Shown here one piece after another: positions 32,659-41,579 of a DNA stretch of 64,000 nt (the first letter of the stretch is position 1; the number at the start of each line of letters is the position of its first letter). A program made the translations under genes and the position numbers. The stretch is taken from positions 124,001 to 188,000 of the forward strand of contig NZ_JAAMPU010000108.1 in the NCBI RefSeq assembly GCF_012911565.1, written 5' to 3'. Source of the DNA: Flavobacterium silvaticum. GTDB lineage: Bacteria > Bacteroidota > Bacteroidia > Flavobacteriales > Flavobacteriaceae. The notes beneath the pieces are model-generated. The model had not been told where the DNA came from. It did not search any database and saw only the letters and a list, made by a program, of their open reading frames with translations.

Positions 32659-34293
32659 CTATTTCTCGATCTCCCTCAGACTCTCCATCTTCTTCATCGC
32701 CAAAAAGCCTTTGATATCTTCAAAATGTTCTTTGACCCGCTTATGACCGAATTCAAAAACTTTTGTCGCAAGCCCGTCCAAAAAGTCACGATCGTGGGAA
32801 ACCAAGATCAAAGTACCGTCAAAATCCTTGAGTGCGTCTTTGATGATGTCTTTGGTTTTCATATCGAGGTGGTTTGTCGGCTCATCCAGAATCAGGACAT
32901 TAACAGGTTCAAGCAACAATTTTATCATGGCCAGGCGTGTCTTTTCACCGCCCGAAAGCACTTTCACTTTTTTCTGGATATCGTCGCCCGAAAACATAAA
33001 AGCACCAAGTAAATTCTTGATCTGCGTGCGAACATCACCAACGGCAATACGGTCAATGGTATCAAAAACCGTCAGTTCCCCATCGAGCAACGACGCCTGA
33101 TTTTGTGCAAAGTATCCAATCTGGGCATTATGTCCCACTTCCATTTTTCCGCCATCGTAATCGATCTCACCCATGATGGCTTTGATCATCGTCGATTTTC
33201 CTTCGCCGTTCTTTCCTACGAAAGCCACTTTTTGTCCGCGCTCCACAACGAGGTTCGCATCTTTGAAAACCACATGATCGCCATATTTTTTTGAGAGTTC
33301 ATTCACGATGACCGGATATTGGCCCGAACGCGGTGAAGGTGGGAATTTGAGTTTCAAAGCCGATGTATCGACCTCATCAACCTCTACGATATCCAATTTT
33401 TCGAGCATCTTTACACGCGACTGAACCTGGAGCGTCTTCGAATAGGTTCCTTTGAAACGCTCGATGAATTCCGTCGTCTCCGCAATCATTTTTTGTTGTT
33501 CCTCATATGCCTTTTGCTGATGCGCACGACGGTCTTTGCGCAACTCGAGGTAATGCGAATATTTCGCTTTGTAGTCGTAAATACGGCCCATCGTCACCTC
33601 GATCGTGCGGTTCGTAATATTGTCGACGAACGCCCTGTCGTGGGAAATCACGATCACCGCTTTAGCCTGATTCACCAAAAATTCCTCCAGCCATTGGATC
33701 GATTCGATGTCCATGTGGTTCGTAGGCTCATCGAGAAGAATCAGATCCGGCTTTTTCAACAGAATCTTCGCGAGTTCGATACGCATTCTCCAGCCACCCG
33801 AAAACTCCGAAGTAGGGCGCCCGAAATCTTCACGTTCGAACCCGAGACCTTTCAAAACCTTTTCCACTTCGGCTTCATAATTCACTTCTTCGATTGAATA
33901 GAATTTTTCCGACAATTCAGATACGCGCTCGATCAGCTTCATGTAGTCGTCGCTTTCATAATCGGTGCGAACAGTCAGTTGCTCATTCAAATGATCTATT
34001 TCCGATTTCATTTTGAACACTTCGGCAAATGCTTTCGACGCTTCTTCCATCACCGTGGCATCATCCTGAGTCAGCAAATGTTGAGGCAAGTACGCAATCA
34101 CCGCTTCTTTTGGAGCCGAAATATTGCCTGAAGACGGCTTATTTGCACCCGCGATAATTTTGAGCAGCGTGGATTTTCCCGCGCCATTCTTGCCCATAAG
34201 TGCAATTTTGTCATTCTCGTTGATAGAAAAAGTAACGTCTGAAAACAGGGTTGTTCCGCCGAATTGAACTGAGATGTCGTTGACCGTGATCAT
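32659..34293 (-). CDS. ABC-F family ATPase (YbiT/YdiF-like)
   Basis: Soluble tandem ABC ATPase of 544 residues, ribosome-associated class. Domain 1: Walker A GKNGAGKST, signature FSGGWRMRIELAKILL, Walker B LILLDEPTNHMD. Linker with the arm-like DYKAKYSHYLELRKDRRAHQQKAYEEQQKMI and a second helix. Domain 2: GKNGEGKST, LSGGEKTRLAMIKLL and VLILDEPTNHLD. There is no long C-terminal coiled coil, unlike the Uup-like protein at 3418. Start chosen at MITVNDIS (34293): the longer frame runs through the promoter. Second ABC-F gene in the window. Confidence 0.94.
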   Translation of the reverse strand: MITVNDISVQFGGTTLFSDVTFSINENDKIALMGKNGAGKSTLLKIIAGANKPSSGNISAPKEAVIAYLPQHLLTQDDATVMEEASKAFAEVFKMKSEIDHLNEQLTVRTDYESDDYMKLIERVSELSEKFYSIEEVNYEAEVEKVLKGLGFEREDFGRPTSEFSGGWRMRIELAKILLKKPDLILLDEPTNHMDIESIQWLEEFLVNQAKAVIVISHDRAFVDNITNRTIEVTMGRIYDYKAKYSHYLELRKDRRAHQQKAYEEQQKMIAETTEFIERFKGTYSKTLQVQSRVKMLEKLDIVEVDEVDTSALKLKFPPSPRSGQYPVIVNELSKKYGDHVVFKDANLVVERGQKVAFVGKNGEGKSTMIKAIMGEIDYDGGKMEVGHNAQIGYFAQNQASLLDGELTVFDTIDRIAVGDVRTQIKNLLGAFMFSGDDIQKKVKVLSGGEKTRLAMIKLLLEPVNVLILDEPTNHLDMKTKDIIKDALKDFDGTLILVSHDRDFLDGLATKVFEFGHKRVKEHFEDIKGFLAMKKMESLREIEK

Positions 34294-34312
34294 GATGTAT
34301 TTTTTGAAGCGG

Positions 34313-34345
34313 CAAAAGTAGTCAACTTGTAGCAGAAGTTCCAAA
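34313..34345 (-). promoter_or_regulatory. Promoter of the second ABC-F gene
   Basis: On the minus strand TTTG (34345-34342), a 21-bp spacer and TACTTTTG (34320-34313), a full -7 match, ending about 20 bp before the ATG. Confidence 0.65.
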
Positions 34346-34463
34346 AAGATGAAGCGGAGCGACCAAAATTGCAGCATGAGTCTCAAAAACCTAAATTGGG
34401 GCTACAGGATCGTGAACGGGTTGCTTACCTTTGGCTGCGAATACCCACATTACAACTTCCAGA

Positions 34464-35270
34464 ATGAAATTAGACTTTTACCAACCCAAAAACGCTATAC
34501 TGAAAAAGTACATCGAGGGATATTATTTCATTCAACGGCAGGAAAACCACAAGTCAATCGAATATTGGACATTTCCCAATAATTTTTTTATCGTTTCGGT
34601 CAACCTCGGAGCCCGCGTCGAGATAAGTCAGGACAAAATCTATATTGCATCTTCTGGCGAAGATAGCGTTACCGCAGATTTCGTCACCCGATATACCAAG
34701 CCTATCGAAGTGATTTACAAAGATGTGATTCAGGAAATAACCATCTATTTCAAACCTTTAGGCATCCATCATTTCATACCAAAAACAGATTTGCTGTTCG
34801 AACAGGAAAATGGTGTCGGCTTTAATCCTTTTCCTGATTTCTACACTGTGATGAAAGAATTGTTCAGGCTTGAAGACAGGTCGATACAAATTGAAAAGCT
34901 CGAACAGTACTGGCTTTCGAAATTTATAACCAAAGACCTTCAGTTGGCAGAATTTATTTTACGGGATGTGGAAGCAGACCTGAAAATAAATGAGATTGCA
35001 GAAAAGCATGGTATTTCAAGACAACACTTGAACACGCTGTTTGTGAAGTACCTTGGGAAATCACCATCTGAATATAGAAAAATCCACCGGTTCAGAGCCG
35101 CACTGCTAAAAAAGAAAACGACAAAAAGCCTTACCCATCTTACCTACGAAAGCCTGTTTTATGACCAATCCCATATGGTAAAAGATTTCAAGGCACTCAC
35201 GAAATCAAATCCTCAAGCATTTTTTAAAAGCGTAGATGTAGAAAAAGAAAACGTCTGGCTCTTTATTTAG
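34464..35270 (+). CDS. AraC family transcriptional regulator
   Basis: A 268-residue regulator. The N-terminal sensing domain (about 1-150) resembles the DUF6597 type (QPKNAILKKYIEGYYFIQRQ...PIEVIYKDVIQEITIYFKPLGIHHFI). The C-terminal AraC domain has two helix-turn-helix units, LKINEIAEKHGISRQHLNTLFVKYLGKSPSEYRKIHRFRAALL and the second with DQSHMVKDFKALTKSNPQAFFK. ATG 34464 gives the conserved start; a TTG 11 codons upstream is unlikely. It lies 66 bp upstream of the S41 peptidase gene on the same strand, which is its likely target. The ligand is unknown. Confidence 0.93.
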   Translation: MKLDFYQPKNAILKKYIEGYYFIQRQENHKSIEYWTFPNNFFIVSVNLGARVEISQDKIYIASSGEDSVTADFVTRYTKPIEVIYKDVIQEITIYFKPLGIHHFIPKTDLLFEQENGVGFNPFPDFYTVMKELFRLEDRSIQIEKLEQYWLSKFITKDLQLAEFILRDVEADLKINEIAEKHGISRQHLNTLFVKYLGKSPSEYRKIHRFRAALLKKKTTKSLTHLTYESLFYDQSHMVKDFKALTKSNPQAFFKSVDVEKENVWLFI

Positions 35271-35308
35271 GCTTTACATTTTTACAATTCTTACACTTTT
35301 CATCCCCT

Positions 35309-35316
35309 TACTTTTG
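35309..35316 (+). promoter_or_regulatory. -7 box of the S41 peptidase gene
   Basis: TACTTTTG, a full TAnnTTTG match, 20 bp before the ATG at 35337. No clear -33 element, which fits a gene needing an activator such as the adjacent AraC protein. Confidence 0.55.
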
Positions 35317-35336
35317 CTGGCATAAAAACATTTTCA

Positions 35337-36743
35337 ATGAAAAAGTGGCATGTCACCTGTTGCATAATTGTAACCCATTTACTTTCTGCACAGTCTCCGG
35401 ACTGCAATTGCAAGACGGTTTTTAATCAACTGACGCATAAAATCGAAACGGAGTATCCGGGTTTTTCGGCAAAAACAAAAGACACGGCCGCATATCGTCT
35501 GTTTAAACAAAAGCTGTCAGAAGAAACTGTAAAAGCCAATTCCGCTCCATGTCCTCAGTTATTAAAAACATATACCGATTTCTTTAAAGATCCTCATTTG
35601 TGGGCAGGTGCCAACGGAGTTCCATTCACCGCAACTTCGACAATATCGTCAGTCGGCACCATCAATCTGGATATCACTGATTTTAAAAATAAAATCGGCA
35701 GGACCAAAGATGCATACGAAGGCATCTGGTCAAACGGACAATATACGTTCGGCATCAAAAAAACGAATGCGAATGAATATACCGGATTTATCATCGACTC
35801 TAAATACACGGAATGGAAACCCGGCGACATCAAATTCAAATTATACACAACCGGCGCATTCGAATATTATTTACTCGACCGGACTTTAAAAACCGGAGAT
35901 TTCAAGCTCATCGACAAAAGCATACTCCATCTTGAAGATGTAAGTGTTGCCTTGGTAAAGCAAACGCCTTTTCCCGAATTAAACAAAGAACAACTAGAAA
36001 CCAGGCTGAAAGGACTCGATGGCTTTTATTTTAAAAAAGTAACTACGAAAACATCGATACTAAAATTGCCGAGTTTTGAATACCAATACCTCAAAACAAT
36101 CGACAGCCTGTTGGAACAAAACAAATCGCTGCTCGAAGAAAGTGAAAACCTAATCATCGACCTGCGCGGCAATCCCGGCGGCACCACCGATGCCTATCAA
36201 AAACTGCTTCCATACATTTCAGGAAAATCCATACGCCACACCGGAACCGAATTCCTTGCCACACAAACATACATAGACAATCTCGAAGCCTACAAAAAAA
36301 CACTCGCCCCCAACACTCCTGTTGCAGAGATAGACAACTACATCAAAAAACTGAAGGATAACCTGGGGCATTTCGTGACCCGTGATGAAATTGGAAATGT
36401 GGGAGATTACACCGAACAGATAACGGTAGCGTCAAAAAGCCCACGTCAAATCGTGATTCTGGCAAACAAACTTACCGGAAGTTCGGCTGAATATTTCCTG
36501 TTCATCGCCAAACAAAGCAAAAAGGTCAAAGTGTTGGGCAAACCCAGTTACGGCGCGTTGGATTACGGCAATGCCTACCTGAGCCATCTGGAATGTTCCG
36601 GATATCAGGTCTCACTACCTACTTATCGGGCGCTGCGCCTGCCTGATTACCCCATCGATAATATCGGGATCCAACCGGATATTTATCTGGATAAATCAGT
36701 ACAGGACTGGATTTCATTTGCAATCGATTATCTGGAAAACTAA
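35337..36743 (+). CDS. S41 family peptidase (tail-specific/tricorn-like), exported
   Basis: A 468-residue protein with an N-terminal export signal (VTCCIIVTHLLSAQSPDCNC); the Cys residues could be lipidated but the lipobox is poor. The N-terminal half (40-230) has no recognised domain. The peptidase core has SENLIIDLRGNPGGTTDAYQKLL (oxyanion strand), IVILANKLTGSSAEYFLFIAKQ with the likely nucleophile Ser in GSSAEY, and VLGKPSYGALDYGNA, then IGIQPDIYLD, all typical of S41. No PDZ domain is clear, as in many Bacteroidota S41 proteins. It is 17 bp before an HExxH membrane protein and follows an AraC regulator. Confidence 0.88.
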   Translation: MKKWHVTCCIIVTHLLSAQSPDCNCKTVFNQLTHKIETEYPGFSAKTKDTAAYRLFKQKLSEETVKANSAPCPQLLKTYTDFFKDPHLWAGANGVPFTATSTISSVGTINLDITDFKNKIGRTKDAYEGIWSNGQYTFGIKKTNANEYTGFIIDSKYTEWKPGDIKFKLYTTGAFEYYLLDRTLKTGDFKLIDKSILHLEDVSVALVKQTPFPELNKEQLETRLKGLDGFYFKKVTTKTSILKLPSFEYQYLKTIDSLLEQNKSLLEESENLIIDLRGNPGGTTDAYQKLLPYISGKSIRHTGTEFLATQTYIDNLEAYKKTLAPNTPVAEIDNYIKKLKDNLGHFVTRDEIGNVGDYTEQITVASKSPRQIVILANKLTGSSAEYFLFIAKQSKKVKVLGKPSYGALDYGNAYLSHLECSGYQVSLPTYRALRLPDYPIDNIGIQPDIYLDKSVQDWISFAIDYLEN

Positions 36744-36760
36744 GCTGCAAAGAACCGACA

Positions 36761-37456
36761 ATGGAAAAAATAAAACTGCAACTGACCCCAACATTCGTGT
36801 TGCCTTTTCTGGCGTTGACATTCGTCATGCATGAAGCACATGAAATCGTACACACGGCTGTCGGCAGGCTGATTTGCGGATGTTGGGGAAAACGTGACTT
36901 CAATGTCTGGGATTTATGTGAAGGCTGTCCGGAACAAAATCCATTAGCCGTATTGGCGACGTTTGCCGGGCCGGCTTTCACGTTCACCATGATCTGGATG
37001 GGAACTTTCATGATGGAGAAAGCAAAAAACAACCGACAAAAAGCGTTCGGGTTTTCCCTAATCTTCGCCAACATTCCATTCGCCAGGATATTCGGGGCGG
37101 CTACAGGCGGTGGCGATGAAGTCTGGGGCCTGAACCTGATCTGGCAAAACCACGGACTGGCCTGGTTAGCAGGCCTGGTTATTATACTGACAATCACTTT
37201 TTACCCGCTTTACAAAAGTTTCAAGGTGATAGGAAATGAAAGCCCGATCGTATGGTTCCTTGTTTTTTTTATACTTCCGACCTATATCGATCAGTGGATG
37301 GTTTTGATCATCATGAATTCAATTTTAGGCCAAGGCTTACTGGACCAATACTGGATTTTAGGATCGCCGATGCTGGTCACGCTTTGGTCCGTTTTTGTAG
37401 CGTTGGTGTTTTTATTCACATCACGGAATGTATCTGAATTAATAGAAAAGGACTAG
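36761..37456 (+). CDS. Membrane protein with HExxH motif, possible M50-like metalloprotease
   Basis: A 231-residue polytopic membrane protein with about six hydrophobic segments. At residues 24-31 lies HEAHEIVH, containing HEIVH, an HExxH zinc motif next to a further His, placed at the end of the first membrane segment as in site-2 proteases. After it comes a Cys-rich loop (RLICGCWGKRDFNVWDLCEGCPE, with CxC and CxxC) and a membrane segment NPLAVLATFAGPAFTFTMIW. The classical LDG/NPDG second motif of S2P is not evident, so peptidase activity is uncertain. Follows the S41 gene by 17 bp; likely co-transcribed. Confidence 0.75.
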   Translation: MEKIKLQLTPTFVLPFLALTFVMHEAHEIVHTAVGRLICGCWGKRDFNVWDLCEGCPEQNPLAVLATFAGPAFTFTMIWMGTFMMEKAKNNRQKAFGFSLIFANIPFARIFGAATGGGDEVWGLNLIWQNHGLAWLAGLVIILTITFYPLYKSFKVIGNESPIVWFLVFFILPTYIDQWMVLIIMNSILGQGLLDQYWILGSPMLVTLWSVFVALVFLFTSRNVSELIEKD

Positions 37457-37606
37457 AACCCGATTTCAAATCAAGTCGCAGTTCAGGTCAACTGGTTAAT
37501 CCGATTGGCAAACCATTTCTTTCCGATCCAGTAGTGTAAAAAGTTGAAGCAGCGGCTATATGGAACGCTCCAAAGAAATCCTATCTTTACTGCTTTCCTC
37601 ACAACC

Positions 37607-40600
37607 ATGAAAAAACTACTACTCCTTTTACTGTTAGCGTCCACAGGGTTACAGGCCCAATTCTGGACGGAGGCAACACCACAACAAGCCGAAAATTCAA
37701 AAGTACTGACAAGGACTTCGACTCCGGAAAAACAAACGTATTTCCAGCTCGACCTCAACGGGATCAAAGCAGCTTTAGGCAATGCTCCCATGCGCGGTTC
37801 AGCAACTTCACCCGTAATCATTCCTTTTCCGGACGGAAACGGTGTCATCCAAAACTTCCGCATGTTCGAAGCACCGGTACTTTCTCCTGTACTTGCGGCA
37901 AAATATCCCACTATCAAATCGTATGTCGGACAGGGAATCGAAAATCCTTCAACCACAATCCGCATCAGCATTACCTTGTTCGGGCTGCACGCTATGATTC
38001 TGGCTCCGAACAATGGAACTTCCTACATCGACCCGTATTCCAAACAAGGCAATTATTACATTTCCTATAACCGACAGGGATTGACCTCTTCACGTGAATT
38101 CCATTGCCTGGTACAACCACCAAACGAACCTGAACTCAGGATCACGTCGCCGCCAACCACAATGGACAACGGCATTTTCCGTACGTATCGTTTTGCCATG
38201 GCGTGCACGGTTGAATATTCAGCGTTCCACATTGCGCAGGCGGGCTTGGAAGATGGGACAATCGAGGAACAACGGGCTGCGGTTTTGGCAGCTATGGCCA
38301 CAACAATTGCGCGCCTGAACACCATGTATGAGCGCGACCTGTCCATGTCGTTCCAATTGGTAGACAACAACGACCAGCTTATCTTCATTGGCGAGGACAA
38401 TTTTGACAACGAAGATGTAGGATCCATGATCGGTCAGGGAACCATCGAAATGAACAACATCATCGGATTCGACAATTATGACATCGGACACACCGTAGGA
38501 ACTTCGGGCGGCGGGCTCGGAGGCGGAAGCCCGTGTACCGATGGAAAAGCGGTCGGGGCAACCGGAACAGGCGCACCTGTGGGCGATCCGTTCGATATCG
38601 ATTATGTCGCGCATGAAGTCGGCCACCAATTCGGTGCGGCACATACGTTCAATAACAGTTGCGGCGGAAATGTAGACACGAATTGGTCTTACGAACCCGG
38701 AAGCGGTTCTTCCATCATGGCTTATGCGGGAATCTGCGATCCTAACGTCCAATCGAATTCCGATGCCCAATTTTTCGCGGGAAGTGTCGCCCAGATACGC
38801 GCCCGGATCAACGGGGAAGCGAATTGCGCCGTACAGACATCAAATAACAACGATACACCTGTTCCGAATGCCGGCCTTGATTACGTAATCCCGAACGGAA
38901 CCGCTTTTATCCTGACCGGTTCGGCTACCGACTCGACTCCATCGGCACTAACCTATACGTGGGAACAATACGACAGGCAAATCACCGAGCAACCGCCGAC
39001 ACAGGATGCGACAGAAGGCCCGAATTTCCGCATCCAGGTCATCACGGATACACCTGTCCGGTATTGCCCGAGATTGTCAGATGTACTCAACAACAACCTC
39101 GCTTCTGTCTGGGAAGTGATTTCCAACTTTGGGCGTGAGTACAATTTTGCGTTTACCGTTCGCGACAACAACCTCAATGGTGGCGAATCGGCTACCGATT
39201 TCATGAAAGTCACCGCTTCTGCAACCGCCGGCCCTTTTGTTGTGCTTGCCCCGAACTCAGCCGTGACATGGCAGGCCTCATCAAACAAAACCGTAACCTG
39301 GGATGTGGCCGGAACTACGGCAAACGGGGTCAACACACCTTATGTGGATATTCTGTTATCGACAAACGGCGGATTGAATTTCAATACGATAATCGCTTCG
39401 GAAGTCCCGAATGATGGCAGCGAAACCATCCTTGTCCCGAATATTCCGGGAACGGCGAACCGTATCATGGTGCGCGGACACAACAATATCTTCTACGATG
39501 TCTCGAACCAGAATTTTGCGATTACGCCGGCAGGAAGTACGTTCGATATCACTTCTGCAAACCAGAATATTTCGGTGTGCCAGGGGCAACAGGCTATCTA
39601 TACGCTCAACTATCAGGAATTGAATGGTTTTAATGCGGTGACGAGCCTGTCACTTTCAGGATTGCCAATTGGAACCGATGCCTTTTTCTCTTCCAATTCA
39701 GTTGAGGATAATGGCACGGTTACATTAACTATTTCCGGCACGACCGCTGCTACGCCGGGATTGTATCCGATTACAGTCACCGGAACATCGGGTTCGATCG
39801 TAAAAACAGTTACGGTCTATTTCAATCTGCTCAATGCCCAATTCGAAGGCACGACACTTGTTTCTCCTCAGGATAATGCAGATGTCGTTTCCACTTCAAC
39901 CCCACTGAACTGGACGGCAGATGCAACGGCAGACCGTTATGTTGTGGATATCGCTACGGATCCGGGCATGGCCAACAGCATTGAAAATATACTTGTATTT
40001 ACCAATTCCTATACGCCCCAAAACCTGGAAGAAGGCATCCATTATTATTGGATGGTCACGCCACAGAACGCTTCGTGTGAAGGAGCCGCGAGTGAAATTC
40101 GGGAATTTACGACAGGCGTCACCGATTGTTCGGTTTTTGAATCGGCCGATGTGCCTGTTGCTATTCCGGAAGATACATCGGAAACAGTCACTTCTACCTT
40201 AACGGTTACCGAAAATTTCCAGATTACAGACCTGACTGTTTCTGTCAACATCCCGCACGCATGGGTCGGTGATCTTTGGGCAACCCTGATCGGGCCTGAT
40301 GGAACGGCTGTCCAGCTTTTCGCCCAGGAATGTTGGGATGGGGATGATGTGGTGGCTACCTTCAGCGATGACGGAACCGAACAGGCATGCGGTTCACCCA
40401 TCGCATTGTCTGGTACGCTGCGTCCTGACGAGCCTTTAGCTGCTTTTGACAACCACGCATCAGCCGGAACATGGACATTGCAGGTGTTCGATGAATTTGC
40501 GCAGGACGGTGGGTCGATCGAAGCCTGGAGCCTGAATTTGTGCCAGTTGGAATCGGCACTTGCAGTCGACCAACAATCTGTCGGAACAGTTACCCTGTAT

Positions 40601-40828
40601 CCGAACCCGAACTCCGGAAGCTTCACCCTGCGTATGGATCAGGCATCGGCAGCAAACTACACCGCAAGAATATTTGATGTGCGCGGCCGGTTGATTTTCC
40701 AGAAAGAACTTTCGTCAACTGGCGGAATGCTTCAGGAAGAGATCAATGTACAGGCATCTGGCGGTATGTATTTATTGGAGCTTCAGTCTGGTAACAGCAA
40801 AACGGTGAAGAAATTTGTAATCCGATAG
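37607..40828 (+). CDS. Secreted reprolysin-type zinc metalloprotease with P domain and T9SS tail
   Basis: A 1073-residue exported protease. Signal peptide KKLLLLLLLASTGLQAQ; a propeptide-like region to about residue 190; the M12B-type catalytic domain with the complete zinc motif HEVGHQFGAAH at 336-346, preceded by DIDYVA and followed by a Met-turn (SIMAYAGICDP). Then fibronectin/Ig-like beta domains (about 440-830), a proprotein-convertase P domain (about 840-985; LTVTENFQITDLTVSVNIPHAWVGDLWATLIGPDG...GTWTLQVFDEFAQDGGSIEAWSLNLC), and a T9SS type A tail (VTLYPNPNSGSFTLRM...MYLLELQSGNSKTVKKFVIR). Digests extracellular protein. Monocistronic with a good terminator. Confidence 0.95.
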   Translation: MKKLLLLLLLASTGLQAQFWTEATPQQAENSKVLTRTSTPEKQTYFQLDLNGIKAALGNAPMRGSATSPVIIPFPDGNGVIQNFRMFEAPVLSPVLAAKYPTIKSYVGQGIENPSTTIRISITLFGLHAMILAPNNGTSYIDPYSKQGNYYISYNRQGLTSSREFHCLVQPPNEPELRITSPPTTMDNGIFRTYRFAMACTVEYSAFHIAQAGLEDGTIEEQRAAVLAAMATTIARLNTMYERDLSMSFQLVDNNDQLIFIGEDNFDNEDVGSMIGQGTIEMNNIIGFDNYDIGHTVGTSGGGLGGGSPCTDGKAVGATGTGAPVGDPFDIDYVAHEVGHQFGAAHTFNNSCGGNVDTNWSYEPGSGSSIMAYAGICDPNVQSNSDAQFFAGSVAQIRARINGEANCAVQTSNNNDTPVPNAGLDYVIPNGTAFILTGSATDSTPSALTYTWEQYDRQITEQPPTQDATEGPNFRIQVITDTPVRYCPRLSDVLNNNLASVWEVISNFGREYNFAFTVRDNNLNGGESATDFMKVTASATAGPFVVLAPNSAVTWQASSNKTVTWDVAGTTANGVNTPYVDILLSTNGGLNFNTIIASEVPNDGSETILVPNIPGTANRIMVRGHNNIFYDVSNQNFAITPAGSTFDITSANQNISVCQGQQAIYTLNYQELNGFNAVTSLSLSGLPIGTDAFFSSNSVEDNGTVTLTISGTTAATPGLYPITVTGTSGSIVKTVTVYFNLLNAQFEGTTLVSPQDNADVVSTSTPLNWTADATADRYVVDIATDPGMANSIENILVFTNSYTPQNLEEGIHYYWMVTPQNASCEGAASEIREFTTGVTDCSVFESADVPVAIPEDTSETVTSTLTVTENFQITDLTVSVNIPHAWVGDLWATLIGPDGTAVQLFAQECWDGDDVVATFSDDGTEQACGSPIALSGTLRPDEPLAAFDNHASAGTWTLQVFDEFAQDGGSIEAWSLNLCQLESALAVDQQSVGTVTLYPNPNSGSFTLRMDQASAANYTARIFDVRGRLIFQKELSSTGGMLQEEINVQASGGMYLLELQSGNSKTVKKFVIR

Positions 40829-40849
40829 TCGCATAACCATATAAATAAC

Positions 40850-40879
40850 GAAGGCCTGACGCGATGTCGGGCCTTTTTA
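40850..40879 (+). terminator. Terminator of the metalloprotease gene
   Basis: Stem AAGGCCTGAC/GTCGGGCCTT with one mismatch, 5-base loop, and a T run. Confidence 0.88.
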
Positions 40880-40894
40880 TTTTCGTGATTATGT

Positions 40895-40944
40895 GTTACG
40901 CAATTTCGTGTTACGTCATTTTAAGTAACGGCAAATTGCGTAAC
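40895..40944. repeat. 50-bp nested palindrome
   Basis: GTTACGCAATTT (40895-40906) is the exact reverse complement of AAATTGCGTAAC (40933-40944). Inside lies a second pair, GTTAC/GTAAC. It sits between two terminators in a convergent interval. Confidence 0.88.
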
Positions 40945-40953
40945 ATGGCTTGC

Positions 40954-40979
40954 ACAAAAAAGACCGGAAGACCGGCCTT
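40954..40979 (-). terminator. Terminator of the GNAT gene
   Basis: On the minus strand AAGGCCGG pairs with CCGGTCTT (one G-T pair) around TCTT, followed by six Ts. The stem begins one or two bases after the stop codon. Confidence 0.85.
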
Positions 40980-40980
40980 A

Positions 40981-41514
40981 TCATTTTTCATATTCTTCTT
41001 TGGTAATTTCATACCAGAACCAGGGCTTGCCTTCATGCTCGAAGGTTTCGGTATGCTTTAGCCCGCATTTTTCAAGAATCCGTTGGGATGCTTTGTTATC
41101 CGAATCTGTATACGCATTGATCTTTTCGGCCTTGAAGTCGTGGAAGCCGTAAGCCAGGAACGCAATCGTTGCTTCGGTAGCATATCCTTTGCCCCAGAAT
41201 TCTTCACGAAGGCGATATCCGATGTCCCAGAACTTGCCGCGTCCGTTGACATTGCGCTCCACTTTCAGTCCGGCCCACCCGATGAATTCACCCGTAGCTT
41301 TTTCAATGGCGGCATAACGGCCGATGCCTGTAGTTTCATACTGGCTTCGGACATAGGCGATTACATCACGGCTTTGCTGGATTTCGGTTTGTGGTCTGTT
41401 CCCTACAAAACGATGCACGTTCGGGTTTGAATCGAGGGCGAACATTCCTGCATCATCATCAGGTTGCAATTCGCGGAAAAACAGTCGGTCGGTTTCAATG
41501 TTTTTTGGAGTCAT
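40981..41514 (-). CDS. GNAT family N-acetyltransferase (RimJ/RimL-like)
   Basis: Acetyl-CoA-dependent acetyltransferase of 177 residues. It starts IETDRLFFRELQPDDDAGMF and has the acetyl-CoA binding loop RLREEFWGKGYATEATIAFLAYGF (R/QxxGxG/A) near residue 110, followed by AYTDSDNKASQRILEKCGLKHTETF, the usual C-terminal signature of the RimJ/L branch. Its acceptor may be a protein N-terminus or a small amine; not decidable. Monocistronic. Confidence 0.94.
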   Translation of the reverse strand: MTPKNIETDRLFFRELQPDDDAGMFALDSNPNVHRFVGNRPQTEIQQSRDVIAYVRSQYETTGIGRYAAIEKATGEFIGWAGLKVERNVNGRGKFWDIGYRLREEFWGKGYATEATIAFLAYGFHDFKAEKINAYTDSDNKASQRILEKCGLKHTETFEHEGKPWFWYEITKEEYEK

Positions 41515-41579
41515 GCCGCCAAATATAGTACGTTGAAGCGAAATTCCGGATTATCAAAAGATTAATTATACAAAAAGAA

